NCBI GenBank assembly: GCA_002435985.1
Contig: DIXD01000099.1
Coordinates: forward strand, 34,314 to 98,313
Reading direction: 5' to 3'
From: Spirochaetaceae bacterium UBA6089
GTDB lineage: Bacteria; Spirochaetota; Spirochaetia; Treponematales; Rectinemataceae
Length of the DNA: 64,000 nucleotides
Made by a program: the position numbers and the translations under genes. The notes under the pieces are model-generated. The model was given only the letters and a program-made list of their open reading frames with translations. It made no database searches and was not told the DNA's origin. Positions within the stretch are counted from its first letter, which is position 1. Every line of letters begins with the position of its first letter. This document shows, piece by piece, positions 52,449 through 61,513 of the stretch.

Positions 52449-53935
52449 AAACATACACATCGCACAAATTTTGGTTCATCGTAGGCAGCCAGCTGCTCTA
52501 CGGCCCGGACGCGCTCGAGCAGGTCACCGCGCATGCCAAGATCATGACGGATTTTTTCAACCAGACCGATGCGATACCGGCCTCCGTGATTCAGCCCGGT
52601 ATCGCGACATCATCCGAAGATATCGTTGCGCTGTTCAGAAAAGCCAACGCCGATCCGGAATGTGCGGGAATCATCACCTGGATGCACACGTTTTCGCCCT
52701 CCAAGATGTGGATTGGTGGTCTTCTGGAAAACCAGAGACCCCTTCTGCACCTGCACACACAATTCAACCGCGATATCCCCTGGGATTCCATCGATATGGA
52801 TTTTATGAACCTGAATCAGTCGGCGCACGGGGATAGAGAGCACGGATTTATCCACGCACGACTTAGGACTGCGCGGAAGGTCGTTGTCGGCTACTGGCAG
52901 GATCCCGAGGTTCTTGCACATATCGCTGCGTGGATGCGGGCTGCTGCAGCCTTTGCGGATGGCAAGACGATGCGGGTAGCACGCTTGGGCGACAACATGC
53001 GCGAGGTGGCAGTCACCGAGGGAAACAAGGTGTCGGCCCAGATTCAGTTCGGCTGGCAGGTGAATGGCTATGGGATCTCCGAGGTCGCACGACGCCTGTT
53101 TGCAGTGACTGATAAAGAAATCGACGCGGTGATGCAGGCATACGAGGCACGCTACCATATCGCGAAGGAAGTCCTCAATAACGAGGGCGCCATGCGGAGA
53201 GTGCGGGAGCAGGCCGCTATCGAGTGTGCACTGCGGAGTTTCCTCTCCGATACGGGCGCAAAAGCCTTCACCACCACGTTTGAAGACCTTGCGGGCTTGC
53301 CACAGCTGCCGGGGCTTGCCGTCCAACACTTGATGGAAGATGGATTCGGGTTCGGCGCCGAGGGCGACTGGAAGACGGCCGCCCTCGTGAGGACGATGAA
53401 AGTGATGGGTTTAGGACTCGCTGGTGGCACCTCGTTCATGGAGGACTACACCTACCACCTGGAACCGGGAAACGAGATGGTGCTGGGTGCTCACATGCTC
53501 GAGGTCTGCCCCTCGATTGCGGCGGCCCGGCCTCGTATCGAAGTGCATGCTCTTTCGATCGGTGGAAAAAACGACCCGGCTCGGCTCGTATTCGATGCGA
53601 AATCTGGAACGGCGCTTGCTGCAACGGTGCTCGACCTCGGCGATTCGTTCAGGCTTGTGGTGAACGAGGTCGAGGCCATGGCGCTACCTCAGGCCATGCC
53701 CAAATTGCCGGTTGCACGCGCGCTGTGGAAGCCCTTGCCCGACTTTAAAAGTGCCCTCGAGCTCTGGTTAATCGCAGGCGGTGCGCATCACACGAGCTTT
53801 TCGTATACGGTCACCGCCGAGATATTAGAGGATTGGGCGCGGATGGCGGGCATCGAGTGCCTGCTGATCGGGCGGAAAACCTCCACCCTCGAGCTGCGTC
53901 GCCAGCTCGAGCAGGAGCGCCTCCGGCAGCGGTAA
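52445..53935 (+). CDS. araA: L-arabinose isomerase
   Basis: A 496-residue isomerase converting L-arabinose to L-ribulose with Mn2+. It opens SHKFWFIVGSQLLYGPDALEQV and contains FMNLNQSAHGDREHGFI. Probable metal ligands are the glutamates in EDGFGFGAEGDWK and TSFMEDYTYHLE and the histidines in LGAHMLEVCPS and GGAHHTSFSY, in the positions known for AraA. The length is standard (about 500). Confidence 0.95.
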   Translation: MKTYTSHKFWFIVGSQLLYGPDALEQVTAHAKIMTDFFNQTDAIPASVIQPGIATSSEDIVALFRKANADPECAGIITWMHTFSPSKMWIGGLLENQRPLLHLHTQFNRDIPWDSIDMDFMNLNQSAHGDREHGFIHARLRTARKVVVGYWQDPEVLAHIAAWMRAAAAFADGKTMRVARLGDNMREVAVTEGNKVSAQIQFGWQVNGYGISEVARRLFAVTDKEIDAVMQAYEARYHIAKEVLNNEGAMRRVREQAAIECALRSFLSDTGAKAFTTTFEDLAGLPQLPGLAVQHLMEDGFGFGAEGDWKTAALVRTMKVMGLGLAGGTSFMEDYTYHLEPGNEMVLGAHMLEVCPSIAAARPRIEVHALSIGGKNDPARLVFDAKSGTALAATVLDLGDSFRLVVNEVEAMALPQAMPKLPVARALWKPLPDFKSALELWLIAGGAHHTSFSYTVTAEILEDWARMAGIECLLIGRKTSTLELRRQLEQERLRQR

Positions 53936-53955
53936 TGTGACAGGAGATATCCGCC

Positions 53956-54681
53956 ATGTCCCACAATTCACATAATTTGGAAATGCTGCGCGAAGATGTT
54001 CTCGCGGCCAACGTGGCGCTGTCGCGCCTTGGTCTTGCTCTCTTCACCTGGGGGAATGCGAGTGCCATAGACAGGGAACTGGGCCTTGTCGTCATCAAGC
54101 CGAGCGGTGTTCCCTACGACATGATGACGGTGGACGACTTGGTCGTTGTCGACATGCAGGGACTCCCCGTCGACGGCGCGCTGAAGCCTTCTTCCGATCT
54201 ACCGACCCACCTGGCCCTGTACAAGGCATTTCCTCTTGCCGCGGGCATTGTCCACACGCACTCGACCTACGCCACCGCCTGGGCCCAGGCTGGTCTTGAT
54301 ATTCCCGCGGAAGGCACGACGCACGCCGATCACTTCTATGGCTCGGTGCCCTGTACCCGCCTGCTCACCGACGCCGAAATCGACGGCGACTACGAGCGCG
54401 AAACCGGCAACGTGATCATCGAAACATTCAAAAACCGGCGTATCGACCCGGCGTCTGTGCCTGCGGTCCTCGTTCACTCGCACGGGCCCTTCTGCTGGGG
54501 TACGTCCGCAATGGACGCCGTGCACAACGCCGCGGTCCTCGAAGAGGTGGCAAAGATGGCGATCCTCTCGCGCATGGCGTGTATGGTGGCAAAAGACGGA
54601 CCGCCCCCGATACAGCCACACCTTCTCGCCCGCCACTTCAAGCGCAAACATGGGGAAAATGCGTATTACGGGCAGCAATAA
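53956..54681 (+). CDS. araD: L-ribulose-5-phosphate 4-epimerase
   Basis: A 241-residue class II aldolase-fold epimerase giving D-xylulose-5-phosphate. The phosphate site is KPSGVPYD, the zinc histidines are in [10 protein letters not shown] and [10 protein letters not shown], and [15 protein letters not shown] is the AraD-specific stretch. AGGAG precedes the start. It is the last gene of the arabinose operon, and the product enters the pentose-phosphate pathway. Confidence 0.95.
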   Translation: MSHNSHNLEMLREDVLAANVALSRLGLALFTWGNASAIDRELGLVVIKPSGVPYDMMTVDDLVVVDMQGLPVDGALKPSSDLPTHLALYKAFPLAAGIVHTHSTYATAWAQAGLDIPAEGTTHADHFYGSVPCTRLLTDAEIDGDYERETGNVIIETFKNRRIDPASVPAVLVHSHGPFCWGTSAMDAVHNAAVLEEVAKMAILSRMACMVAKDGPPPIQPHLLARHFKRKHGENAYYGQQ

Positions 54682-54711
54682 CCCTGCAAAGAAGAAAGCG
54701 CGCGCAGACTC

Positions 54712-54758
54712 CGCCGGGGCTTTCGCCGGGGTCCCCGCCGGGGTCCCCACCGGGCTTC
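54712..54758. repeat. Four copies of a 12-bp GC-rich repeat
   Basis: Tandem units CGCCGGGGCTTT, CGCCGGGGTCCC, CGCCGGGGTCCC and a diverged fourth, in the 150-bp gap between araD and the convergent ttdB. GGGGTCCCC is self-complementary, so the block can fold. It may act as a terminator region or be a simple repeat expansion; no gene is seen. Confidence 0.55.
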
Positions 54759-54831
54759 CGCCGAGGCCTCCACCTATCTGCTGTTGCCCCTACGAGGAGC
54801 CCTTTGTACATTCTACTTCCGCCCGCTCCTT

Positions 54832-55449
54832 CTACCCGAAATAATTCACATGGCGGCAGATCTCTTCGACCACGACATCTTTTCGTGCCTCGATCGCGAG
54901 CCTATTCTTTTCAAAAAGATTATTTCCTTTCGTATCGATGGAAACGATGAGAGGGCCAAATTCCTTCACCCGAAGGACCCACATGGCTTCCGGCATACCA
55001 AGGTCCAGCCACTCGACGGACTCGACTTCTTCCACACAGGTGGCGGCCAGCACGGCACACCCGCCGGGAAAGACCGTGTGAATCGCTTTATAGATGCGGC
55101 ATCCCTCGGCCGTCTGCGACCCCATGCCGCCTTTGCCGACGATCAGTTTGATCCCGGTTCGACGGATAAACTCCTTTTCATACGCTTCCATCCGCATGCT
55201 CGTCGTCGGACCGATGGACACCACTTCATACCGGCTTGGTGTTCCCTCACTTTTTCTCACGATCGGTCCCGCATGGAAGATAGCGCCTCCCACCAGGTCC
55301 ACGGGCAGCTCGCGGTTCTGCTTCAAAAAACGATGATGCACTTCGTCCCGCGCCGTCACTAGATATCCATTCAAATAGATGATGTCGCCAATGGAAAGAT
55401 TCTCGATGTCGGTATCGGAGATCGGCGTCTGCACGACTGTTTTGCTCAT
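54832..55449 (-). CDS. ttdB: Class I fumarase/L-tartrate dehydratase beta subunit
   Basis: A 205-residue TtdB/FumA-C-terminal-type subunit. Recognised stretches are [47 protein letters not shown] and [14 protein letters not shown], with a long similarity to E. coli TtdB as I recall it. The alpha subunit gene is immediately upstream, overlapping by 4 nt. The pair forms an oxygen-sensitive [4Fe-4S] hydro-lyase. In this anaerobe, fumarate/malate interconversion is as likely a role as tartrate dehydration. Confidence 0.85.
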   Translation of the reverse strand: MSKTVVQTPISDTDIENLSIGDIIYLNGYLVTARDEVHHRFLKQNRELPVDLVGGAIFHAGPIVRKSEGTPSRYEVVSIGPTTSMRMEAYEKEFIRRTGIKLIVGKGGMGSQTAEGCRIYKAIHTVFPGGCAVLAATCVEEVESVEWLDLGMPEAMWVLRVKEFGPLIVSIDTKGNNLFEKNRLAIEARKDVVVEEICRHVNYFG

Positions 55450-56351
55450 ATCGTCGCTCCTCTATGCGAAATGATCTCGTATCTCATCGAGGCATCGATG
55501 CGGATCAGGGACCTGCGGTGTGCCCAGCATCCGGTGGAAAGCCCCACCGCAATCGTTGCGGGGTGCCTTGCTGCCTGCTCGATGTGCACGCCCATCACCG
55601 AGTTTTTTCCTGAGAAACCACCAGGCCCGATATGGAGCTCGTTCAAGCCTTTTTCTATGCGAGCTTCCAATTCGGCTCCGCGAGGATTGCTGTTGTGAGA
55701 ACCAAGAGGCCGAAGGAGCGCCTTCTTCGATAGCTTTGCGGCGACCTCTACGGAGCCTGCGATGCCGATTCCTACCAAAAGCGGCGGGCAGGCGTTGACC
55801 CCATACGACGAGATCTGATCGAATACGAACTTCACCACACCCTCATAGCCTTCCAGTGGCATGAGCACCTTGGCCGCGCCCGGCAGACTAGAGCCGCCTC
55901 CAGCCAGATAGCAATATATTTGGACATCGTCCCGGTTCGGCATAAGTTCCCACTCGATCCAAGGAATACGGACCCCCACATTATTGCCGGTGTTTTTTTC
56001 GTCGAAGACTTCCACGGCATTGGGACGCAGCGGAGCAAGCGCCGTGGCTTTCTTCACGGCTTCACGCAGACAGTCTTCGATTTCGTCGATCAGAGGAAAG
56101 TGTGTGCCGACCTGCACAAAATACTGAATGATACCCGTGTCTTGGCAGACAGGACGACTCAGCGCATCCGCCATGGTAAGATCATCGAACATCGCCGTAT
56201 AGATGATTTTGGCCATCTCACTGTCTTCTTGGTCACCAAGCTCCTTTAACTTCGTCCGCACATCGTCCGGCAGATGCTTACTGGTATACGCCGTAAATCT
56301 GGCTATCGTATCGATGAACGTAATCCGTGCCTGCGCCTTATCCATTCCCAT
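55446..56351 (-). CDS. ttdA: Class I fumarase/L-tartrate dehydratase alpha subunit
   Basis: A 301-residue TtdA-type subunit holding the [4Fe-4S] cluster. Cysteines expected as ligands lie in [19 protein letters not shown] and [23 protein letters not shown] and [17 protein letters not shown] are shared with E. coli TtdA as I recall it. Two ATGs (MGMDKA) open the gene. Substrate (fumarate or L-tartrate) is not decided by sequence. Confidence 0.85.
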   Translation of the reverse strand: MGMDKAQARITFIDTIARFTAYTSKHLPDDVRTKLKELGDQEDSEMAKIIYTAMFDDLTMADALSRPVCQDTGIIQYFVQVGTHFPLIDEIEDCLREAVKKATALAPLRPNAVEVFDEKNTGNNVGVRIPWIEWELMPNRDDVQIYCYLAGGGSSLPGAAKVLMPLEGYEGVVKFVFDQISSYGVNACPPLLVGIGIAGSVEVAAKLSKKALLRPLGSHNSNPRGAELEARIEKGLNELHIGPGGFSGKNSVMGVHIEQAARHPATIAVGLSTGCWAHRRSLIRIDASMRYEIISHRGATI

Positions 56352-56409
56352 TTCCCTCTCTGAGATCCCTCTTTGCTTTACCCCGTAATCCTGCCCTACC
56401 CCACGTATC

Positions 56410-57360
56410 TTATTTTTGCAGGTCAGCCAAGGGTTTTAAGAATATCCCGGCATCGTAACTTCCCATCACGAACTTGTAGGGCGTTGCGCTCGAGGTACAG
56501 AGATATTGTATATCGTCACCGCTGCCCGATGCATAGATGGTGACGCTGATTTCATGGTCGCCAAGGTCGAGCGTCACCGTGGTCGGTTGTACGTTCGGAA
56601 TCGAAGCATTGTCCTCGAGCCATGCATCCACGTTGAGTTCGGCCAGGCTTTTGGCCCAAGCGGCAGCTTTGTCGGAATCTATCGATAGAGTACTGCTCTT
56701 TGTGGCTGCCGTGCGAGAGGCCCCTTCAACGTCTTCCCTATTTCCCGATACGAGGGTCCACACGGCGGGGCTACCGGTCTTCTCTATGGCCCAGGTGCCA
56801 GATGGGCCGCGCACCGTGATTGTTGAAATGTCATCGTCCTTCACGCTATACACGAGCCTACTGCGCAATTCATCGACATTCGTACTGAACGTAGTCCGCA
56901 GCGTTCCCAATGCGAGGTAAATATCGCGTCCGCCCTGAAAACTGATATAGGTCTGCGATGCAGTCGGCGCGTCCTTGCCCACGATGAGCGTGCGTAGTTC
57001 TTTGCCGGCCTTCATAGCCTTGACGGTGATGGCGTTCGCCGCATCGAGGCCGTAGCGGGCGAGCACGGCGTCGTCGCCGGTCTTCGCCACAGTATCGAGC
57101 ACCTTGATGACCTCAATCGACGATGCAATGCGCTGTGCAGCGGATGCGTCTGCAGGATATTGCGCATCGCCGACAACCCATGAGCCTTGTTTGAGCGCAA
57201 GCGTCACACTCTCGGAACCATGCGAAATGACGATAGTGTCGGGCGTTTCCGACAGCTTCATTTCACGCACAGAACCGCGGGGCGGCGTCAAAAGCTGGAC
57301 CACAAGAAGCACAACCAACACCGCAATCGCAGAGAGCAGAACTATCTTTCGAGGTTTCAT
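56410..57360 (-). CDS. DUF4340-domain envelope protein
   Basis: A 316-residue protein with one N-terminal membrane helix (about residues 7-24, IVLLSAIAVLVVLLVVQLL) and an extracytoplasmic beta-rich part. LKQGSWVVGDAQYPADASAAQRIAS and the later repeated strand patterns fit DUF4340. Such genes are usually found with Gld-like ABC genes, as here (11 nt from the GldG-like gene). It is the last gene of this four-gene unit; its role is unknown. Confidence 0.8.
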   Translation of the reverse strand: MKPRKIVLLSAIAVLVVLLVVQLLTPPRGSVREMKLSETPDTIVISHGSESVTLALKQGSWVVGDAQYPADASAAQRIASSIEVIKVLDTVAKTGDDAVLARYGLDAANAITVKAMKAGKELRTLIVGKDAPTASQTYISFQGGRDIYLALGTLRTTFSTNVDELRSRLVYSVKDDDISTITVRGPSGTWAIEKTGSPAVWTLVSGNREDVEGASRTAATKSSTLSIDSDKAAAWAKSLAELNVDAWLEDNASIPNVQPTTVTLDLGDHEISVTIYASGSGDDIQYLCTSSATPYKFVMGSYDAGIFLKPLADLQK

Positions 57361-57371
57361 CGTGCAGCCTC

Positions 57372-59456
57372 CTACGAATGTTCAACGGGATTGTATCGTC
57401 GCCGTATGCGCTCACGGCGCTTGGCGCGGGCGCGCCATACAAGAAGCCCGACCACCGCCACCAGAATCGTCAGACCAAACTCGTTGAAAAACGTCGCCGC
57501 AGCAGCTGCACCGCTGTTCTTATCGCTGAGCCTATTCAGCGAAAGCCCCTTGGTGCGCATCGTGCAGAAATCTGCTGCACCGTTCATATAGTCGACGACA
57601 TTCCGGACAAAGAGAGATACGGGCTGCGATCCATCCTGGTCGATGAGCTGAGCGCCGATGAGTTCCGAAGAGCCCGTCACGAATATTTTCCCAGGCAGGA
57701 GGCTCTCGGCGAGGTGTGTGGAAGATTCGAGGGTATTCACACTCCCCTGTTCACCCGCCAAAGCTGCTTCGCCCTCCGTCCGGCTTGACTGCCCGTCGGC
57801 TCCACTCGGCGGCACTTCGAATGCACTCCTAAATTTCCCCTCGATCAACACCGCTAAATCGTACGACCTCTCGATGGACTTGTCCGATGGCGCGGCCGTC
57901 ATGAGAGGATTCAGGATGATATTCTCCGACACAAGCCACGACTGAGGCGAAGACTTTGCCAACACCGTGACCTCGAGATTCTCGTTTGCCAGCGCACCCG
58001 CCGGATCCACCGAGCTGGTTTGGAGAAAAATGACGTCGCTTAAGTTTCTGGTGATCACGCTCGAAGGCGCTAGCTGGCGCTGGGTGAGCAGTGGCGCCCA
58101 GGGTAGCGACAGCTTGCCATAGCCCTGCTGAATCGTCGTATAGCAATGCTCGTCCATCACATAGTTCTGTCCAAGACTCACACCATAGGAAGACAACAGC
58201 TTGCCGAGCCCGGTATCGAGGGGCTTGTACTGCGGTAGCTCGTAGTAGCTGCCCTGAGACACCTCAAAGGGATCGACAAAAAAGAGGACATTCCCTCCGC
58301 GCATGATGAATTGGTCGATCTTGTAGAGTTCCTCGTCGGTAAAAGCCTTTTTCGGACCATTGATGATGAGCGTCGTCAAACCCGCGGGAATTTGATCCTT
58401 AGAGAGATCGATTTCCTTCAGTGTATAGAAATCGGAAACGATGATATTGAAATTGCCTGCGCCATACTGCTGGTCATATATACTCGGTTCGTCGTGGTTC
58501 GTCACATAGCCGATGTCGGTCGACTTCGCCATAAGGCTCCTCAGGCTATCGGCGATGGTCGTCTCGAGCGCATCGAGCCCTACAAGTGTGTAACCAAAGA
58601 GCGAGCGCTGCATGCTGAGGGGTATAAGACGGAAATTGTCCTTGTATTCGAGGACGAGACCGAGCGCCCCTTGCCCCGAACTACCGTCCTCATTCTCCCA
58701 CGCAATCGTCTGGATACCGTATTTCTGAGCGAGGACAGGGATATCAGCGGGACTTGGGTCCACGATATCGAACTCGATGCGGCCCATATTCTTCGTATTG
58801 ATGGCCTCGTATGCATTCTTCACCACTGCGTCCAGCGTATCGAAACCAGAAATATCGAACGCAGAAAGCTTGTCCGTAGCATACAAGACGAGTTTGACTT
58901 TTTCGTCTTCTCCAAGCCCTGCCAACGCATCCGCAGTGCTGATCATCTTCGACATGGCCGTCGTGAGCGTATACTCGAGCCCCTCCGTAGAGGTGAGCGA
59001 ATCGAAGACCTTAATGCTGTCCTGGTAGACGATCGCAAGCCCCATCCACACCTCTTTGATACCAACTTCATTGTTGGACAGCTGTTGTATCTGCACCTGA
59101 CCGACGCCGTAGTCCGAGGCAAGCTGCTGATTCTCTGGTTTGTCCATATCGAAAAAAGCATAGCTGAAATTGCGATTCGCCGCACCTTTGTACTCCACCA
59201 ATAGATCGCTGAGATACTGCTCGACGCTGTTGTAGGGCGCAGGCAAATTCTCGGAGAAGAAGACCTTTATCGAAAGAGGTTCGCGCAGCGTTTTTACAAG
59301 CTGCACACTCACCGGCGAAAGCGAATACGACTTCGGACCTGTCAGATCAAAGCGCAAAAAAGCCCGCTGCCCGACAATGTTGGCAAGTACCAGCAGTATG
59401 ATGAAAAGCACACTGTCGCTCGAGGGACTCTTGATCCATGCGAGAAACTTTTTCAT
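57372..59456 (-). CDS. GldG-like ABC-associated membrane protein
   Basis: A 694-residue protein with an N-terminal membrane helix (about 15-34), a long periplasmic part with the Gld/IFT-type domain (LREPLSIKVFFSENLPAPYNSVEQYLSDLLVEY) and a C-terminal membrane helix near residue 660 (FGLTILVAVVGLLVW). It belongs to the ABC-type auxiliary family named after gliding protein GldG. It works with the permease and ATPase encoded just upstream. Substrate unknown. Confidence 0.82.
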   Translation of the reverse strand: MKKFLAWIKSPSSDSVLFIILLVLANIVGQRAFLRFDLTGPKSYSLSPVSVQLVKTLREPLSIKVFFSENLPAPYNSVEQYLSDLLVEYKGAANRNFSYAFFDMDKPENQQLASDYGVGQVQIQQLSNNEVGIKEVWMGLAIVYQDSIKVFDSLTSTEGLEYTLTTAMSKMISTADALAGLGEDEKVKLVLYATDKLSAFDISGFDTLDAVVKNAYEAINTKNMGRIEFDIVDPSPADIPVLAQKYGIQTIAWENEDGSSGQGALGLVLEYKDNFRLIPLSMQRSLFGYTLVGLDALETTIADSLRSLMAKSTDIGYVTNHDEPSIYDQQYGAGNFNIIVSDFYTLKEIDLSKDQIPAGLTTLIINGPKKAFTDEELYKIDQFIMRGGNVLFFVDPFEVSQGSYYELPQYKPLDTGLGKLLSSYGVSLGQNYVMDEHCYTTIQQGYGKLSLPWAPLLTQRQLAPSSVITRNLSDVIFLQTSSVDPAGALANENLEVTVLAKSSPQSWLVSENIILNPLMTAAPSDKSIERSYDLAVLIEGKFRSAFEVPPSGADGQSSRTEGEAALAGEQGSVNTLESSTHLAESLLPGKIFVTGSSELIGAQLIDQDGSQPVSLFVRNVVDYMNGAADFCTMRTKGLSLNRLSDKNSGAAAAATFFNEFGLTILVAVVGLLVWRARAKRRERIRRRYNPVEHS

Positions 59457-59462
59457 GGCAGC

Positions 59463-60212
59463 CTACCTCCTCTCGCGCTGTTCTACCTCGACGGTCAACA
59501 CCAAAAAAAGCAAGGTCACCGACACAAAATAGAGCAGGTCCCTCGTGTCGATGATTCCTCTCGCGATCGAGCCAAAATGTGCACTCGCCGAAAAGTACGC
59601 CAAGAAATCCACGATCGATCCCGGCAGAAATATCAAGAAAACATCCATTGTGGATACCACGATGCTGATTCCAAATGCGATGAAAAAGGCGATGATTTGA
59701 TTCTTGGTGACCGATGAGGCGAAAAGCCCAATGGCCGAGAAAGCCGCACAGAGAAAAAGTGCCCCTAGATATCCACCGACGATGGGCCCCGGATCAGGAC
59801 TACCGAAGAGTGCCACCGTCACAACGTACGACAGCGTGGGCACGAGCATGGCGACTGCACTGATCCACGCCGCGGCAAATTTTCCCCAGACGACATCGAG
59901 TTCGGTGACGGGCAGCGTCATGAGGGTCTCGATGGTCCCCGAACGTTTTTCTTCCGAGAAGAGACGCATCGTGAGCGCTGGTATAAAAAAAGACAATAAG
60001 ATGGGCAGATTGTCAAAGAATCGCCTAAGCTCGGCGCGATCCTGCAGAAAAAAGACCGAGAAGAAAAGAATTCCCGAAAGGATAAGGAAAAGACCTGTTA
60101 CGATGTACGCGATGGGCCCGGAAAAGTATGCACCGAGTTCACGCTTCATAATGACGGTTGCGACACGAGGTCGCTGCGCACTATGGCGCGATGCGGGAAC
60201 GGTAGTCTTCAT
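59463..60212 (-). CDS. ABC transporter permease (GldF-like)
   Basis: A 249-residue ABC-2-type permease with six hydrophobic segments. IMKRELGAYFSGPIAYIVTGLFLIL opens the domain and LTMRLFSEEKRSGTIETLMTLPVTELDVVWGKF is a GldF/NosY-like hallmark. It overlaps the ATPase gene by 4 nt and is 6 nt from the GldG-like gene. Probably an exporter or envelope-organising complex. Confidence 0.88.
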   Translation of the reverse strand: MKTTVPASRHSAQRPRVATVIMKRELGAYFSGPIAYIVTGLFLILSGILFFSVFFLQDRAELRRFFDNLPILLSFFIPALTMRLFSEEKRSGTIETLMTLPVTELDVVWGKFAAAWISAVAMLVPTLSYVVTVALFGSPDPGPIVGGYLGALFLCAAFSAIGLFASSVTKNQIIAFFIAFGISIVVSTMDVFLIFLPGSIVDFLAYFSASAHFGSIARGIIDTRDLLYFVSVTLLFLVLTVEVEQRERR

Positions 60213-61186
60213 ACGACCTCCTCATTCGATGTGCCGGTACCCGTGGCAGCATCCACTGTGAGCGCGCGGAACACCTCTTCGAGACTGCTTGTCTGAACGG
60301 CGAGCTCGTAGAGCGTCCAGCCTCGATCTGCGATCAGCCTGAAGATCGCCGGCCTGGGTTCTTCATCGCCTTCGACTGAAAGCATAAGACTGACAGGAGC
60401 TGCTTCGCCGCGGATATACACCGGGTTGGCATCTCTAAGTGCACCTATCCCTCGAACCGAACCAAGAAGATGCACGAGCTCATCGCGTGTACAGCCCCCC
60501 ACCGTGAGGCGCAATGTCGTGTAATGACCGAAGTGCCCACGAATTTCCTCAGTCGGACCATCGGCGACGATTTTCCCTTTCGAGATAATGATGACACGGT
60601 CACAAATCATTTCGACCTCACCTAGAATATGGGTCGATACGATGACGGTGCGGGTACGACCTATTTCCTTGATGAGGTTTCGTACTTCGATGATCTGATT
60701 CGGATCGAGACCGCTCGTCGGTTCGTCGAGAATAAGAATTTCGGGGTCTTGCATGAGCGCATGGGCAAGTCCTACGCGCTGTTTGTATCCACGCGAAAGT
60801 TCGCCGATATTCTTGTGCATCACCTCGGTAAGCCCACAGACATTCGCGAGGGAAGCTACTTTCGCGTCGGCATCCACGCCCTGCATTGCGGCGACATAGC
60901 GCAGATAGTCGTCGACGATCATGTCACTGTAGAGCGGTGCGGACTCCGGCATGTAGCCTATTTTTCGCTTAACCGCAACGGGCGCTTCGGCAATATTCAT
61001 ACCGTCGATGCTGATCGAACCGCCACTTGGAGCCAAAAAACCGGTGATCATGCGCATGGTTGTAGTCTTGCCGGCTCCATTCGGCCCCAACAAACCGACG
61101 ATCTGCCCAGACGGTATGGAAACACTGATGTCGTCTACCGCGCGGAATGCCCCAAAGGTGCGGGACACATGCGACAATTCAATCAT
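60209..61186 (-). CDS. ABC transporter ATPase (GldA-like)
   Basis: A 325-residue single-NBD ATPase. Walker A is GPNGAGKTT (about residues 34-42), the signature is LSRGYKQRVGLAHAL, Walker B is ILILDEPTSGLD, and the switch is VSTHIL. A C-terminal regulatory part of about 100 residues follows, as in GldA/CcmA types. First gene of the minus-strand cluster GldA-GldF-GldG-DUF4340. Confidence 0.9.
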   Translation of the reverse strand: MIELSHVSRTFGAFRAVDDISVSIPSGQIVGLLGPNGAGKTTTMRMITGFLAPSGGSISIDGMNIAEAPVAVKRKIGYMPESAPLYSDMIVDDYLRYVAAMQGVDADAKVASLANVCGLTEVMHKNIGELSRGYKQRVGLAHALMQDPEILILDEPTSGLDPNQIIEVRNLIKEIGRTRTVIVSTHILGEVEMICDRVIIISKGKIVADGPTEEIRGHFGHYTTLRLTVGGCTRDELVHLLGSVRGIGALRDANPVYIRGEAAPVSLMLSVEGDEEPRPAIFRLIADRGWTLYELAVQTSSLEEVFRALTVDAATGTGTSNEEVV

Positions 61187-61513
61187 AGGAAGAGCCTCCG
61201 GAGACTATAGGTTCTTTCATAAAAACCGCGTACGTAAAATCGAGGTTACAGCCTTGAATAAAGGGTGTCGGCATGAGCGATGCATATGTTCTACATTGAC
61301 GGCGCTCCAGCCCTCATTTACAATAATACGACGATCAAAAATGCACCTATCCGAGGAGCGAGCCTGTTTCGGCGGCCGCTTCCGGAGGCGCTGTCCACAA
61401 CCCTCTCCGCTCGCCGCATCGAGCCAACATGCATACGATATGCGGCACGAAAAGGTATGCAGTTTAAGGGATTACAGAAAGCCGAGGCAAACGGTGAGCG
61501 CCGGGCTTTCGCT
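61187..61513. other. Spacer between GldA-like gene and integron integrase
   Basis: 327 bp holding the leader of the GldA-like gene and the 3' side of intI, both minus strand. Open frames here are short and lack ribosome sites. I see no clear terminator, repeat or attC-like site. Confidence 0.6.

Noticed and set aside
50748..52460. A 570-codon minus-strand frame opposite araB.
   Set aside because: AraB on the plus strand is complete and typical; the antisense translation shows no family features or ribosome site.
54712..54758. Possible CRISPR-like repeats.
   Set aside because: The units are 12 bp, directly abutting, with no spacers and no cas genes.
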